NCBI GenBank assembly: GCA_023458315.1 | Contig: JAEXAH010000029.1 | Location: forward strand, 1-64,000 | DNA: 64,000 nt | Reading direction: 5' to 3' | Source of the DNA: Pseudomonadota bacterium | GTDB taxonomy: Bacteria; Pseudomonadota; Alphaproteobacteria; Rhodospirillales; Magnetospirillaceae | Part shown: positions 54,159 to 63,403 of the stretch, in pieces | Layout: each line of letters starts with the position of its first letter | Position numbering within the stretch: the first letter of the stretch is position 1 | Program-made: the position numbers and the translations under genes | Notes under the pieces: model-generated | What the model saw: the letters and a program-made list of their open reading frames with translations, nothing else | Database searches by the model: none | What the model was told of the DNA's origin: nothing

Positions 54159-56378
54159 TCAGGTGAACTTGTTGGTGCGCGGGAAACCCGTGGGTGGCAA
54201 ACGCCCGACCGAGGCACGCTTGCCCAGCCACGGCGTCAGGTCGGATTCCGTGCGGGTCCGCTCGCCCGACTTCCACGACAGGCCCTCGGCCAGAGTGAAC
54301 ACCTTGATGTCGGCGACGCCGCCGTCGCGGTATTTTTGCAGCATGACGCCGCGACCACGGGTCATCACCGGAATTTCCTCGGCCATGAACACCAGCAACT
54401 TGCGATTGCTGCCGATGATCGCCACCGCGTCGCCCTCGGCGGGCAGGCAGAACGCCGCCTTCTCGCCGTCGCCCAGGTTCAGCACCATCTTGCCCGCCTT
54501 GGTCTGGGCCAGCACCTCGGCCTCCTCGACCACGAAGCCACGGCCGCCGTCCGACGACAGCAGCAGCTTGCGCCCGGCGCGATGCGGGAAGACATGGGTG
54601 ATGTCGGCGTCGTTGGCCAGATCGATCATCAGGCGCAGCGGTTCACCGAAACCACGGCCCGACGGCAGCTTGTCGCCGCCCAGGGTATAGAAGCGTCCGT
54701 CGCTGGCCAGGAACAGGATCTTGTCGGTGGTTTCCGCCTTGATGGCGAATTTCAGTTGGTCGCCTTCCTTGAACTTGATGGCGTCAAGCTGGTCGGTATG
54801 GCCCTTCATGGCCCTGATCCAGCCCTTTTCCGACAGAATGACGGTGATGGGCTCGCGCTCGATGAAGGCTTCCAGCGGCACCACCACGGCGGACGGCGCA
54901 TCGCCCAGCACGGTGCGGCGGGCGCCCAGGACACCCGAGCCGAATTTGCTGCCGATCTCGGCCACCTGCCCGGCGATGGTGTTCCAGCGGCGGTCCTCGT
55001 TGGCCAGCAAGTCTTCCAGATCGGCCTTTTCCTTGGACAGCGCCGTGTGCTCGGTGCGGATTTCCAGTTCCTGAAGCTTGTTCAGGCTGCGCAGGCGCAT
55101 GTTGAGGATGGCCTCGGCCTGCACTTCGCTGAGCACGAAGGTGCGGATCAGTTCGGCCTTGGGCTCGTCGGCGGTGCGGATGATGTGGATGACTTTGTCC
55201 AGGTCGGCATAGACCTTGAGAAAGCCTTCCAGCACTTCCAGCCGCTTGGCGATCTTTTCCAGGCGGTGGCGGGTGCGGCGCTCCAGCACCTCCATGCGGT
55301 GATCCAGGAAGGCGCGCAGCACTTCCTTGAGGTTCATGACGCGCGGGCTGGCGTCGCGGTCCAGCACGTTCATGTTCAGGCCGATGCGCACTTCCAGATC
55401 GGTCTGGCGGAACAATTGTTCCATCAGCAGATCGGCCTCGACGGTGCGGTTGCGCGGCTCCAGCACGATGCGCACGTCCTCGGCGGATTCGTCGCGGATG
55501 TCGGCCAGCAGCGGCAGCTTCTTCTCGGTCAGCAATTCGGCGATCTTCTCGATCACCTTGGATTTCTGCACCTGATAGGGAATTTCGGTGACGATGATCT
55601 GGTAGAGGCCGTGCGACAGCTTCTCCACCTCCCACTTGGCGCGCAGGCGAAAGGCGCCGCGCCCGGTGCGATAGGCTTCGGCCACCGCGTCGCGGCTTTC
55701 CACCAGCACGCCGCCGGTGGGGAAGTCGGGGCCGGGCATCAGCGCGATCAGCGCATCCACCGAGCACTCGGGTTCCTTGATCAGATGCCCCAGGGCGGTG
55801 CAGATTTCGCCCACATTGTGCGGCGGAATGCTGGTCGCCATGCCGACGGCGATGCCGGTGGCGCCGTTGGCCAGCAGGTTGGGGAAGGCGGCGGGCATGA
55901 CCACCGGCTCGCTTTCGGTGCCGTCATAGGTCGGGCGGAAATCCACCGCATCCTCGTCCAGCCCTTCCATCAGCGCGGCGGCGATGGCGGTCAGCTTGGC
56001 CTCGGTGTATCGCATGGCGGCGGCGTTATCGCCGTCGATATTGCCGAAATTGCCCTGGCCCTCGACCAGCGGATAGCGCACGGCGAAATCCTGGGCCAGA
56101 CGCACCATGGCGTCATAGACCGCCACGTCGCCATGCGGGTGATACTTACCGATGACGTCGCCGACCACGCGGGCGCACTTCTTGAAGCCACCCTCGGGGT
56201 CCAGCTTGAGCTGGCGCATGGCGAACAGCAGGCGGCGGTGCACCGGCTTGAGGCCATCGCGCACGTCGGGCAACGAGCGCGACACGATGGTCGACATGGC
56301 ATAGGCGAGATAGCGCTCGCCCAGGGCCTCGGTCAGCGACGTTTCGCGGATTTCGCCCGCGACGGCAGGTTCGGTCAT
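54159..56378 (-). CDS. parC: DNA topoisomerase IV subunit A
   Basis: 739-aa type IIA topoisomerase subunit that decatenates daughter chromosomes. The breakage-reunion domain has SRSLPDVRDGLKPVHRRLL, KYHPHGDVAVYDAMVRLAQ and the catalytic tyrosine in AAAMRYTEAKL near residue 120. The C-terminal beta-propeller (from about 500) contains repeats such as GRGFGEPLRLM and GRGVMLQKYRDGG, with fewer blades than GyrA and no GyrA box, supporting ParC. The recO-parC order is usual in alphaproteobacteria. A valine stands where quinolone-sensitive ParC has Ser80 (HPHGDV). Confidence 0.95.
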   Translation of the reverse strand: MTEPAVAGEIRETSLTEALGERYLAYAMSTIVSRSLPDVRDGLKPVHRRLLFAMRQLKLDPEGGFKKCARVVGDVIGKYHPHGDVAVYDAMVRLAQDFAVRYPLVEGQGNFGNIDGDNAAAMRYTEAKLTAIAAALMEGLDEDAVDFRPTYDGTESEPVVMPAAFPNLLANGATGIAVGMATSIPPHNVGEICTALGHLIKEPECSVDALIALMPGPDFPTGGVLVESRDAVAEAYRTGRGAFRLRAKWEVEKLSHGLYQIIVTEIPYQVQKSKVIEKIAELLTEKKLPLLADIRDESAEDVRIVLEPRNRTVEADLLMEQLFRQTDLEVRIGLNMNVLDRDASPRVMNLKEVLRAFLDHRMEVLERRTRHRLEKIAKRLEVLEGFLKVYADLDKVIHIIRTADEPKAELIRTFVLSEVQAEAILNMRLRSLNKLQELEIRTEHTALSKEKADLEDLLANEDRRWNTIAGQVAEIGSKFGSGVLGARRTVLGDAPSAVVVPLEAFIEREPITVILSEKGWIRAMKGHTDQLDAIKFKEGDQLKFAIKAETTDKILFLASDGRFYTLGGDKLPSGRGFGEPLRLMIDLANDADITHVFPHRAGRKLLLSSDGGRGFVVEEAEVLAQTKAGKMVLNLGDGEKAAFCLPAEGDAVAIIGSNRKLLVFMAEEIPVMTRGRGVMLQKYRDGGVADIKVFTLAEGLSWKSGERTRTESDLTPWLGKRASVGRLPPTGFPRTNKFT

Positions 56379-56414
56379 GAAATTCCCCAGAGAATGCGCG
56401 GCGCGATCATATTT

Positions 56415-57128
56415 TCAGGGCCGGAAACGGTCAACCAGTCGCGCACGCGCGGCGGGCAAGGCGTGATGGTGCGGCGCCAGCACATGGCGGTCGAGAAAAA
56501 AGGCGGTCAGGGCCAGCCCCTGGAAAATTTCTGTCCGACTCCCCTCGCCGCCCGTCACCAGAAAGGACGGCAACGCCAGCAGTTTGTCGCGGTAGGGCTC
56601 GCCCGCCGACAGGGACACCGCCCGCCCGCTTTTCGGACTGACATAGGCCAGCGCGTCGTTGGCGCCGGTGGCGGCGCAGGCCGCCAAATCCAGGCCGTAC
56701 CCCAGGTCGCGCAGCAAGGCCAGTTCCCAATGCACATAGACGCTGGGCCAGGCTTCGGATTTCAGCGCCTCCAGGAAGGCCGACAGCGCGGCATGGGCGG
56801 CGGCGTGCGGCTCGCGCTCCGGCAGGGCGATCTCGGCCACCGCGCAGGCGGCGGACAACGCCGCCAGCCGGGCCGGGTCGTCGAAATGGGCGGCGGCATG
56901 GGCATGTAGCAATTCCATCCGGAAGCTGCCCAATTGCTCGACCAGACGGCCGCGCCACGTCGCCCGCACGGCATTGCCCGCTTGCAGGATGCCACGCTTT
57001 TCCTTGCCGGTTCCGCCATGCACCAGCCCGGCATGGCGGCCATGGGCGGCGGTCAGGACCGACGCGACCACGCCGTTCTCGCCCAACGGGCGGGTGGCCA
57101 GCACGATGCCGTCATCCGCCCATTCCAT
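56415..57128 (-). CDS. recO: DNA repair protein RecO
   Basis: 237-aa recombination mediator that helps RecR load RecA on gaps. It has an N-terminal OB-fold (EWADDGIVLATRPLGENGVVASVLTAAHGRHAGLVHG) and the helical middle with YVHWELALLRDLGYGLDLAAC near residue 145. The zinc cysteines of some RecO proteins are missing; a single Cys remains here. ATG 57128 is fused to the stop of the small membrane protein gene (TGATG); GTG codons at 57134 and 57131 are possible. Confidence 0.92.
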   Translation of the reverse strand: MEWADDGIVLATRPLGENGVVASVLTAAHGRHAGLVHGGTGKEKRGILQAGNAVRATWRGRLVEQLGSFRMELLHAHAAAHFDDPARLAALSAACAVAEIALPEREPHAAAHAALSAFLEALKSEAWPSVYVHWELALLRDLGYGLDLAACAATGANDALAYVSPKSGRAVSLSAGEPYRDKLLALPSFLVTGGEGSRTEIFQGLALTAFFLDRHVLAPHHHALPAARARLVDRFRP

Positions 57129-57337
57129 CACCACAGATCCCAGACGATAAGGGCCGCGCCCAAGGCGGCCAGAACCATGCCCGAGGCGGCGGCGGCGATT
57201 TGCCAGTGCGGCACCGGTGGCGGCGCCTCGAACGCGTCCTCGCTCCAGGCGCCCCGGCGTAGGCGATGCTGCAACACCGCGACCAGCAGCAGCGTGCCCA
57301 GCCAGAGCAAAATCAGGCCGATGGCACGGATGCTCAT
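57128..57337 (-). CDS. Small two-helix membrane protein
   Basis: 69 aa, family unknown. Two hydrophobic segments (residues 4-22, RAIGLILLWLGTLLLVAVL, and 47-66, AAAASGMVLAALGAALIVW) flank a short Arg-rich and Pro-rich loop. It lies 11 bases after era and its stop overlaps the recO start, so it is translated in the era-recO series. No function can be given. Confidence 0.7.
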   Translation of the reverse strand: MSIRAIGLILLWLGTLLLVAVLQHRLRRGAWSEDAFEAPPPVPHWQIAAAASGMVLAALGAALIVWDLW

Positions 57338-57348
57338 GGGGTTACACC

Positions 57349-58260
57349 CTAAACGTCAAAATCCAGGCCCATCTCGCTGTAATGCGAGCGGCGGTCCTGC
57401 CAGTCCTCCTTGACCTTGACGTGCAGGAACAGGTGGACGCGACGTTCCAGCAGCGCCTCCAATTCGGTTCGGGCGGCGGCGCCGATGGCCTTGATCTGAT
57501 GGCCGCCCTTGCCGACGACGATGGCCTTCTGGCTTTCACGCTCGATATAGATCACCTGATCGATGCGGGCCGAGCCGTCGGGGCGTTCCTCCCATTGTTC
57601 GGTTTCCACGGTCAGGGCATAGGGCAATTCCTCGTGCAGCTTGAGGAACGCCTTCTCGCGGGTGATCTCGGCCGCCAGCATGCGCTGCGGCAGGTCGGAA
57701 ACCTCGTCCTCGGGGAACATCCACGGGCCTTGCGGCACCCGCTCGACGAACAGCTTGGACAGCGGCGCCAGACCGTCGCCCTTGAGCGCCGAGATCATGA
57801 ACACGTCGCTGAAGATGCCTTCGTCATGAAACTGCGCGGCCAGGGCCAGCAGCTTTTCCTTCTTGACCGCGTCAACCTTGTTGAGCACCAGCACCGCCTG
57901 GCGCTTGGCGTCCTTCATCCTGGCCACGATGGCGCGGGTGTCGTCGTCATAACCACGATGGGCGTCCACCAGCAGGCAGACCAGATCGGCGTCCGACGCG
58001 CCGTTCCACGCGGCGGCGACCATGGCGCGGTCCAGGCGGCGACGGGGCTGGAAGATACCGGGGGTGTCCACCAGGATGATCTGGGCGGCCTCGGCCATCA
58101 GGATGCCCAGCACGCGGAAACGCGTGGTCTGCACCTTGGGCGAGACGATGGACACCTTGGTTCCCACCAGCGCGTTGACCAGCGTGGACTTGCCGGCGTT
58201 GGGGGCGCCGACGATGGCCACGTAGCCGCATCGCCTTTCGTTCTCGGGAACCTCGCTCAT
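57349..58260 (-). CDS. era: GTPase Era
   Basis: 303-aa ribosome-assembly GTPase that binds the 3' end of 16S rRNA. G1 GAPNAGKST (residues 18-26), G3 VDTPGIF, G4 NKVD near residue 125, and the C-terminal KH domain with IVVGKGGHQIKAIGAAAR. It overlaps rnc by four bases (ATGA), the typical rnc-era pair. Confidence 0.97.
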   Translation of the reverse strand: MSEVPENERRCGYVAIVGAPNAGKSTLVNALVGTKVSIVSPKVQTTRFRVLGILMAEAAQIILVDTPGIFQPRRRLDRAMVAAAWNGASDADLVCLLVDAHRGYDDDTRAIVARMKDAKRQAVLVLNKVDAVKKEKLLALAAQFHDEGIFSDVFMISALKGDGLAPLSKLFVERVPQGPWMFPEDEVSDLPQRMLAAEITREKAFLKLHEELPYALTVETEQWEERPDGSARIDQVIYIERESQKAIVVGKGGHQIKAIGAAARTELEALLERRVHLFLHVKVKEDWQDRRSHYSEMGLDFDV

Positions 58261-58943
58261 TTCGTCACGTTCTCCAGCATCTGCGTGGCGGCGGCCTGCT
58301 CGGCGGCGCGTTTCGACGCCCCCTTGGCCACCACCGTTTCCACCCCCTCCACTTCCACCGACACACTGAAGGTGGGGTCGTGGGGTGGTCCTTCGGTGCC
58401 GATCGTGGTGTAGACCGGCAGTTTCTTGCCCCGCCCCTGTGCCCATTCCTGCAATGCCGTCTTGGCGTCCTTGGGCGGCGCGGCGGTTTCATCCATCAAC
58501 GGCGTCCACATGGTGCGGACGAAGATTTGGGCCTTGTCGAATCCGGCATCGGCGAACAACGCCCCGATCACCGCTTCGCAAGCGTCGGCCAGCAGGCCGG
58601 GATTGGCGCGGCCGCCCGCCTCCTCCTCGCCGCGCGACAGCACCAGATGCTCGGGCAGGCCGATGATCTGCGCCACCCGGGCCAGGGCCTCGCGCCGCAC
58701 CAGGGCGGCGTGGCGGCGGGCCAGCGCGCCTTCGGCCTCGGTCGGGAAGCGGTGGAACAGCATGTCGGCCACCACCAGTCCCAGCACGCGGTCGCCCAGG
58801 AATTCCAGGCGTTCGTAGGGCGTCGCCTTGCGCGGCGCGCGGCCATGCACCACCGACGGGTGGGTCAGCGCCTGGGTCAGCAGGCCGGGGTCGGAAAAAC
58901 GATGCCCCAGCCGCTGGGCCAGCTCATGCAGCCGGGCGGCCAT
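58257..58943 (-). CDS. rnc: Ribonuclease III
   Basis: 228-aa double-strand RNA endonuclease for rRNA and mRNA processing. The catalytic signature ERLEFLGDRVLGLVVAD is near residue 43, with the second acidic site in DACEAVIGALFADAG near residue 117. The C-terminal dsRNA-binding domain (from about 155) ends with ASKRAAEQAAATQML. It follows lepB by three bases. Confidence 0.96.
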   Translation of the reverse strand: MAARLHELAQRLGHRFSDPGLLTQALTHPSVVHGRAPRKATPYERLEFLGDRVLGLVVADMLFHRFPTEAEGALARRHAALVRREALARVAQIIGLPEHLVLSRGEEEAGGRANPGLLADACEAVIGALFADAGFDKAQIFVRTMWTPLMDETAAPPKDAKTALQEWAQGRGKKLPVYTTIGTEGPPHDPTFSVSVEVEGVETVVAKGASKRAAEQAAATQMLENVTK

Positions 58944-58946
58944 GGA

Positions 58947-59690
58947 TCAGTGCACCCCCGAGAACAGCCGCGCGAAGCGGATGGCCCACGGCCAGCGCCA
59001 GAATTCCCACAGCGCCGCCGAACCGTCGGCCGAGAAGAACAACACCTCGGCGCGGCCCACCAGATTGGCGGCGGGAACATAGCCCACTTCGTCCAGGAAA
59101 CGGGAATCGGCCGAATTGTCGCGGTTGTCGCCCATCATGAAGTAATGACCGGCCGGCACCAGATATTCCGGGGTGTTGTCGGCGATGCCGTTGTCGCCCG
59201 CATATTCGATGATGCGGTGCTGGCGGCCACCGGGCAGCGTCTCGACATATTGCGGGGCGCGCATGATGTTGCCTTCGCGCGTCATCTCGACGAAATCCTC
59301 GACCCGCTCGCGCTTCACCGCCACGCCGTTGATGTGCAGGATGCCGCCCGTCACCTGGATGCGGTCGCCGGGCAGGCCGATCACCCGCTTGATGTAGTCG
59401 ATCTTGTTCTCCGGCGGCTTCTTGAACACCACCACGTCGCCGCGCTCGGGCATCTTTTCCAGGATGCGGCCGCCATTGGGGCCGACGCTGAACGGCATGG
59501 AGTGGCGGGAATAGCCATAGGCGTATTTGGACACGAACAGATAATCGCCGATCAGCAGGGTCGGAATCATGGAACCCGACGGAATGTTGAACGGCTCGAA
59601 CGCCACGGTTCGCACCGCACCGGCGATCAGCATGGCGTACAGCACCGTCTTGATGGTTTCCCAGGTGCCGCTCGGCTTGCCTTTGGACAT
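58947..59690 (-). CDS. lepB: Signal peptidase I
   Basis: 247-aa membrane-bound protease that removes Sec and Tat signal peptides. One N-terminal helix (residues 13-32) is followed by the Ser box FNIPSGSMIPTLLIGDYL (Ser near 40), the Lys box DYIKRVIGLPGDRI (Lys near 100) and the GDNRDNSADSR box. ATG 59690 starts just before the membrane helix. It lies 89 bases after pdxJ; acpS, often found between them, is not present here. Confidence 0.96.
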   Translation of the reverse strand: MSKGKPSGTWETIKTVLYAMLIAGAVRTVAFEPFNIPSGSMIPTLLIGDYLFVSKYAYGYSRHSMPFSVGPNGGRILEKMPERGDVVVFKKPPENKIDYIKRVIGLPGDRIQVTGGILHINGVAVKRERVEDFVEMTREGNIMRAPQYVETLPGGRQHRIIEYAGDNGIADNTPEYLVPAGHYFMMGDNRDNSADSRFLDEVGYVPAANLVGRAEVLFFSADGSAALWEFWRWPWAIRFARLFSGVH

Positions 59691-59779
59691 GAAAATCGCC
59701 ACCCGATATTGTTTTGAAAAACCGCCCATTTGCCGGACGGCGCGAGCAAACCAGCCCCCGCCCCCGCTGTCAAGCCGCG

Positions 59780-60529
59780 TCAGGCGACCGGCGGGGCCTT
59801 GCGCGCCTCGTCCATCAGTGCCCGCATGTGGCGGATGGCCGCCTCGAAACCGACGAAGATGGCCTCGCCCACCAGGAAGTGGCCGATATTCAGTTCCATC
59901 ACCGTCGGAATGGCGGCGATGGGCTTGACCGTGTCGAAGGACAGGCCGTGCCCGGCATGGCATTCCAGGCCGATGGCCTCGGCATGGGCGGCGGCGGCGA
60001 CGATGCGCGCCAGTTCGGCGTCGCGTTCGGCGCCCGCATGGTCGCAATAGGCGCCGGTATGCAGCTCGACCACCGGGGCGCCGATGGCGCGGGCGGCATC
60101 CAGTTGCCGCGGGTCGGCCTCGATGAACATGGAAACGCGGATACCGGCATCACCGAGGCGGCCGACCATGGACCGCAGGCGCTCGGCCTGTCCGGCCACG
60201 TCCAGACCACCCTCGGTGGTGCGTTCCTCGCGCTTTTCCGGAACGATGCAGGCGGCGTGCGGGCGATGGCGCAAGGCGATGGCGACCATTTCCTCGGTCG
60301 CCGCCATTTCCAGGTTCAGCGGCAATTGGATTTCATTGGCCAGCCGGGCGATGTCCTGGTCCGAGATGTGGCGCCGGTCCTCGCGCAGATGGGCGGTGAT
60401 GCCGTCGACCCCGGCCTTGGCCGCCAGATGGGCGGCGCGGACCGGGTCGGGATGCAGGCCGCCGCGCGCGTTGCGGATGGTGGCGACATGATCGATGTTG
60501 ATGCCGAGACGCAGGGGGCGCGCGGTCAT
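59780..60529 (-). CDS. pdxJ: Pyridoxine 5'-phosphate synthase
   Basis: 249-aa TIM-barrel enzyme that makes PNP from deoxyxylulose 5-phosphate and 3-amino-2-oxopropyl phosphate. It shows LGINIDHVATIRNARGG at the N-terminus, AGVDGITAHLREDRRHI, and ELHTGAYC and CHAGHGLSFDTV later, with the C-terminal LNIGHFLVGEAIFVG. It lies 20 bases after rsh, in the rpoZ-rsh-pdxJ-lepB series. Confidence 0.96.
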   Translation of the reverse strand: MTARPLRLGINIDHVATIRNARGGLHPDPVRAAHLAAKAGVDGITAHLREDRRHISDQDIARLANEIQLPLNLEMAATEEMVAIALRHRPHAACIVPEKREERTTEGGLDVAGQAERLRSMVGRLGDAGIRVSMFIEADPRQLDAARAIGAPVVELHTGAYCDHAGAERDAELARIVAAAAHAEAIGLECHAGHGLSFDTVKPIAAIPTVMELNIGHFLVGEAIFVGFEAAIRHMRALMDEARKAPPVA

Positions 60530-60549
60530 GGATTGCTCTCCGGATGGGC

Positions 60550-62715
60550 TCAGTTGCGGGCGCGCTCGACCGAATTGATGGACGGCGTGGCGCGCAGCGC
60601 CGCGATGATGTTGGTCAGGTGCTTCACGTCGCGCACTTCGATGTCGATGATCAGTTCAAAGAACTCGGTGGTGCGGTTGGTGATCTTCAGGTTGATGATG
60701 TTGCCCAAATTCTTGGCGATCACCGTGGTCACGGCGCCCAGGGCGCCGGGTTCGTTGCTCACCACCAGATCGACGCGGCCCACATGGGCGCTGGCCTCGC
60801 CCGCTTCCCAACTGATGTCCAGCCAGCGTTCCGGGGTGTCCACGTACTGCTCCAGATTGTCGCAGTCGATGGTGTGGACGGTGACGCCCTTGCCGGTGGT
60901 GACGATGCCGACGATGCGGTCGCCGGGCAGCGGATGGCAGCAGCCGGCGAAATGCACCGCCATGCCGGGGATCAGGCCCTTGATGGGCACCGCGTTGGCG
61001 CGGTCCTTGGCCGACGTCGCGTTCGGCGCCTTGGCCTTGGCCATGGGCACGACGTTGGTGTCGGGGCGGTTGGCGGTCTTCAGTTCGGGATAGACCTGGG
61101 CGACCACTTCCTTGCCGGTCAGCGTGCCCTCGCCCACCATGGCGACCAGATCGTCCACGGTCGGGGCCTTGAAGAACTTGAGGACGCCCTCGGCCCCTTT
61201 TTCCGTGAAGTCGTAGCCTTCCTGGCGGAAGGCGCGCACCAGGATGGCGCGGCCCAGATCGACGTATTGGGCACGCTGCTGGGTGCGGACGAAACGACGG
61301 ATGCGGGCGCGGGCCTTGCCGGTGACGACGAAGCGTTCCCAGGTCGGGTTCGGCGTCTGCGCCTTCGAGGTGATGATCTCGACCTGATCGCCGTTTTGCA
61401 GGCGCGACCGCAGCGGCATGATGCGGCCGTTGATCTTGGCGCCGACGCAGGTGTCGCCCACGTCCGAGTGCACCGCATAGGCGAAATCCACCGGCGTGGC
61501 GCCCGACGGCAGCGCGATCAGGTCGCCCTTGGGGCTGAAGCAGAACACCTGGTCCTGGAACATCTCCAGCTTGGTGTGCTCCAGGAATTCGTCGGGGTTG
61601 GAGGCATGCTCCAAAATGTCCAGCAATTCGCGCAGCCAGCGGTACTGGCGGCCATCGGTCATCTTCTGGTTCGAACCGCCCGAGGATTTGTATTTCCAGT
61701 GGGCGGCCACGCCCAACTCGGACACTTCGTGCATCTCGTTGGTACGGATCTGCACTTCGATGCGGTGCCGTTCGGGGCCGAACACGCCGGTATGCAGCGA
61801 GCGGTAGCCGTTGGGCTTGGGCGTCGAGATGTAGTCCTTGAAGCGGTTCGGCACCATCGGGTACTTGGAATGGATCACGCCCAGCGCGCGATAACAATCC
61901 TCGATGGACGGCACGGCGACACGGAACGCCATGATGTCGGACAATTGCTCGAACCCGACATTCTTGCGCTGCATCTTCAGCCAGATGGAATAAGGCGTCT
62001 TCTCGCGGCCCGACACGGTGGCCTCGATGCCCGCTTCCTCCAGGGTCTTGCGCAGTTCCTCCAGGATGCGGCCGATCAGGTCGCCGCCCTGTTCGCGCAG
62101 GAAGTTCAGCCGCGCGATGATCGAGGCGCGGGCGTCGCCGTGCAATTCGGTGAACGCCAGATCCTCCAGTTCCATCTTGATCTCCTGCATGCCGATGCGT
62201 TCGGCAAGCGGGGCGTAGATCTCCATGGTTTCCAGGGCGATGCGGCGGCGCTTCTCGGGCTTTTGGATGTAATGCAGCGTGCGCATGTTGTGCACGCGGT
62301 CGGCCAGTTTGACCAGCAGGACACGGATGTCCTCGCTCATGGCCAGCACCAGCTTGCGCAGGTTTTCCGCCTGTTTGGCGTGGTCCGACTGCATCTCGAT
62401 GCGGCTGAGCTTGGTGACGCCGTCCACCAGGCGGCCGATCTCGGGGCCGAACAGCTTCTCGATGTCCTCCAGCGTCGCCGGAGTGTCCTCGATGGTGTCG
62501 TGCAGCAGCGCCGTGATGATGGACGACGAATCCAGCCGGTACTTGGTCAGGATGCCGGCGACTTCGATGGGATGGGAAAAATAGGGATCGCCCGAGGCGC
62601 GCTTTTGCGAGCCATGCATCTTCATGGCGAAGACATAGGCGCGGTTGATGGCGTCCTCGTCCGCGTTGGGATCGTAGGACTTGACCCGCTCAACAAGTTC
62701 GAACTGGCGCATCAT
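60550..62715 (-). CDS. rsh: Bifunctional (p)ppGpp synthetase/hydrolase (Rsh)
   Basis: 721-aa stringent-response enzyme. The HD hydrolase domain has ALLHDTIEDT near residue 75. The synthetase domain has YSIWLKMQRKNVGFEQLSDIMAFRV and the RFKD motif in NRFKDYISTPKPNGYRSLHT, the form found in bifunctional enzymes rather than RelA (ExDD). The TGS domain (near 395) and the C-terminal ACT domain follow. ATG 62715 or 62712 fits the SpoT-like start MRQFELVERV. As the only rsh in many alphaproteobacteria it handles both starvation and nitrogen signals. Confidence 0.95.
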   Translation of the reverse strand: MMRQFELVERVKSYDPNADEDAINRAYVFAMKMHGSQKRASGDPYFSHPIEVAGILTKYRLDSSSIITALLHDTIEDTPATLEDIEKLFGPEIGRLVDGVTKLSRIEMQSDHAKQAENLRKLVLAMSEDIRVLLVKLADRVHNMRTLHYIQKPEKRRRIALETMEIYAPLAERIGMQEIKMELEDLAFTELHGDARASIIARLNFLREQGGDLIGRILEELRKTLEEAGIEATVSGREKTPYSIWLKMQRKNVGFEQLSDIMAFRVAVPSIEDCYRALGVIHSKYPMVPNRFKDYISTPKPNGYRSLHTGVFGPERHRIEVQIRTNEMHEVSELGVAAHWKYKSSGGSNQKMTDGRQYRWLRELLDILEHASNPDEFLEHTKLEMFQDQVFCFSPKGDLIALPSGATPVDFAYAVHSDVGDTCVGAKINGRIMPLRSRLQNGDQVEIITSKAQTPNPTWERFVVTGKARARIRRFVRTQQRAQYVDLGRAILVRAFRQEGYDFTEKGAEGVLKFFKAPTVDDLVAMVGEGTLTGKEVVAQVYPELKTANRPDTNVVPMAKAKAPNATSAKDRANAVPIKGLIPGMAVHFAGCCHPLPGDRIVGIVTTGKGVTVHTIDCDNLEQYVDTPERWLDISWEAGEASAHVGRVDLVVSNEPGALGAVTTVIAKNLGNIINLKITNRTTEFFELIIDIEVRDVKHLTNIIAALRATPSINSVERARN

Positions 62716-62835
62716 GGTCTGGTCGATCCTCCCGGGCGCGCCGATTCCGGGAAAGATCGGGGCGGGCAATGTCGGGGCAAGCAAGGTCGGGGGCGGCGCG
62801 CGGCGAAGGTTTCCGCCATGGCCGCCCCGCGAAAC

Positions 62836-63228
62836 TTACTCGTCGATGTCGCCGCCGAAAGCGTCGGCGTCGAAATCAGCGGCACCATCGGTGATGGACA
62901 TGCCGTCTTCCGCCATTTCCTCTTCCGAGGCGACGTTCTCGAACACCATTTCGCCGTCCGGCATGAAGGACTCCATTTCGTCCTCCTCCGGCTCGTCGAC
63001 TTCGACATGCTTTTGCAGGCCGGACACCAGGCTGTTGCGCAGACCGTCCAGCGGAACGGTGTCGTCGGCGATCTCGCGCAGCGCCACCACGGGGTTCTTG
63101 TCGTTGTCGCGCTCGACGGTCAGCTTGGAACCGGTCGAGATGTCACGCGCCCGCTGGGCGGCGACCAGAACCAGTTCGAAGCGGTTCGGAACCTTCAATA
63201 CGCAATCTTCTACCGTAACGCGCGCCAT
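62836..63228 (-). CDS. rpoZ: DNA-directed RNA polymerase subunit omega
   Basis: 130-aa omega subunit that supports beta' folding and forms a ppGpp site. The N-terminal core MARVTVEDCVLKVPNRFELVLVAAQRARDIS and NPVVALREIADDTV is clear. The tail from about residue 80 is very acidic (DEPEEDEMESFMPDGEMVFEN and onward), longer than in E. coli omega (91 aa) but normal for alphaproteobacteria. A promoter is visible just upstream. It precedes rsh by 120 bases containing a short GTCGGGGCAAGCAA-like repeat. Confidence 0.95.
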   Translation of the reverse strand: MARVTVEDCVLKVPNRFELVLVAAQRARDISTGSKLTVERDNDKNPVVALREIADDTVPLDGLRNSLVSGLQKHVEVDEPEEDEMESFMPDGEMVFENVASEEEMAEDGMSITDGAADFDADAFGGDIDE

Positions 63229-63271
63229 AGAACGTCCTTTGATGAGTGCGTCGCTGGGAAAGAGTCCAGCT

Positions 63272-63299
63272 TATATATTGGCCGCACCCGCGAATGCAA
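63272..63299 (-). promoter_or_regulatory. Sigma-70 type promoter for rpoZ
   Basis: On the minus strand TTGCAT (-35, 63294-63299) and TATATA (-10, 63272-63277) are separated by 16 bases, placing the start of transcription about 35-40 bases before ATG 63228. Confidence 0.6.
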
Positions 63300-63403
63300 G
63301 TACCACACGTTGGGGGGCCTTGCGGCGGCGGCGGTTAGCGCCTAGCTTAGCGCCATTGCCGCGGCCGGAGCCAGTCCGGCATTTTTTCCCGCCCATCCCT
63401 TTC

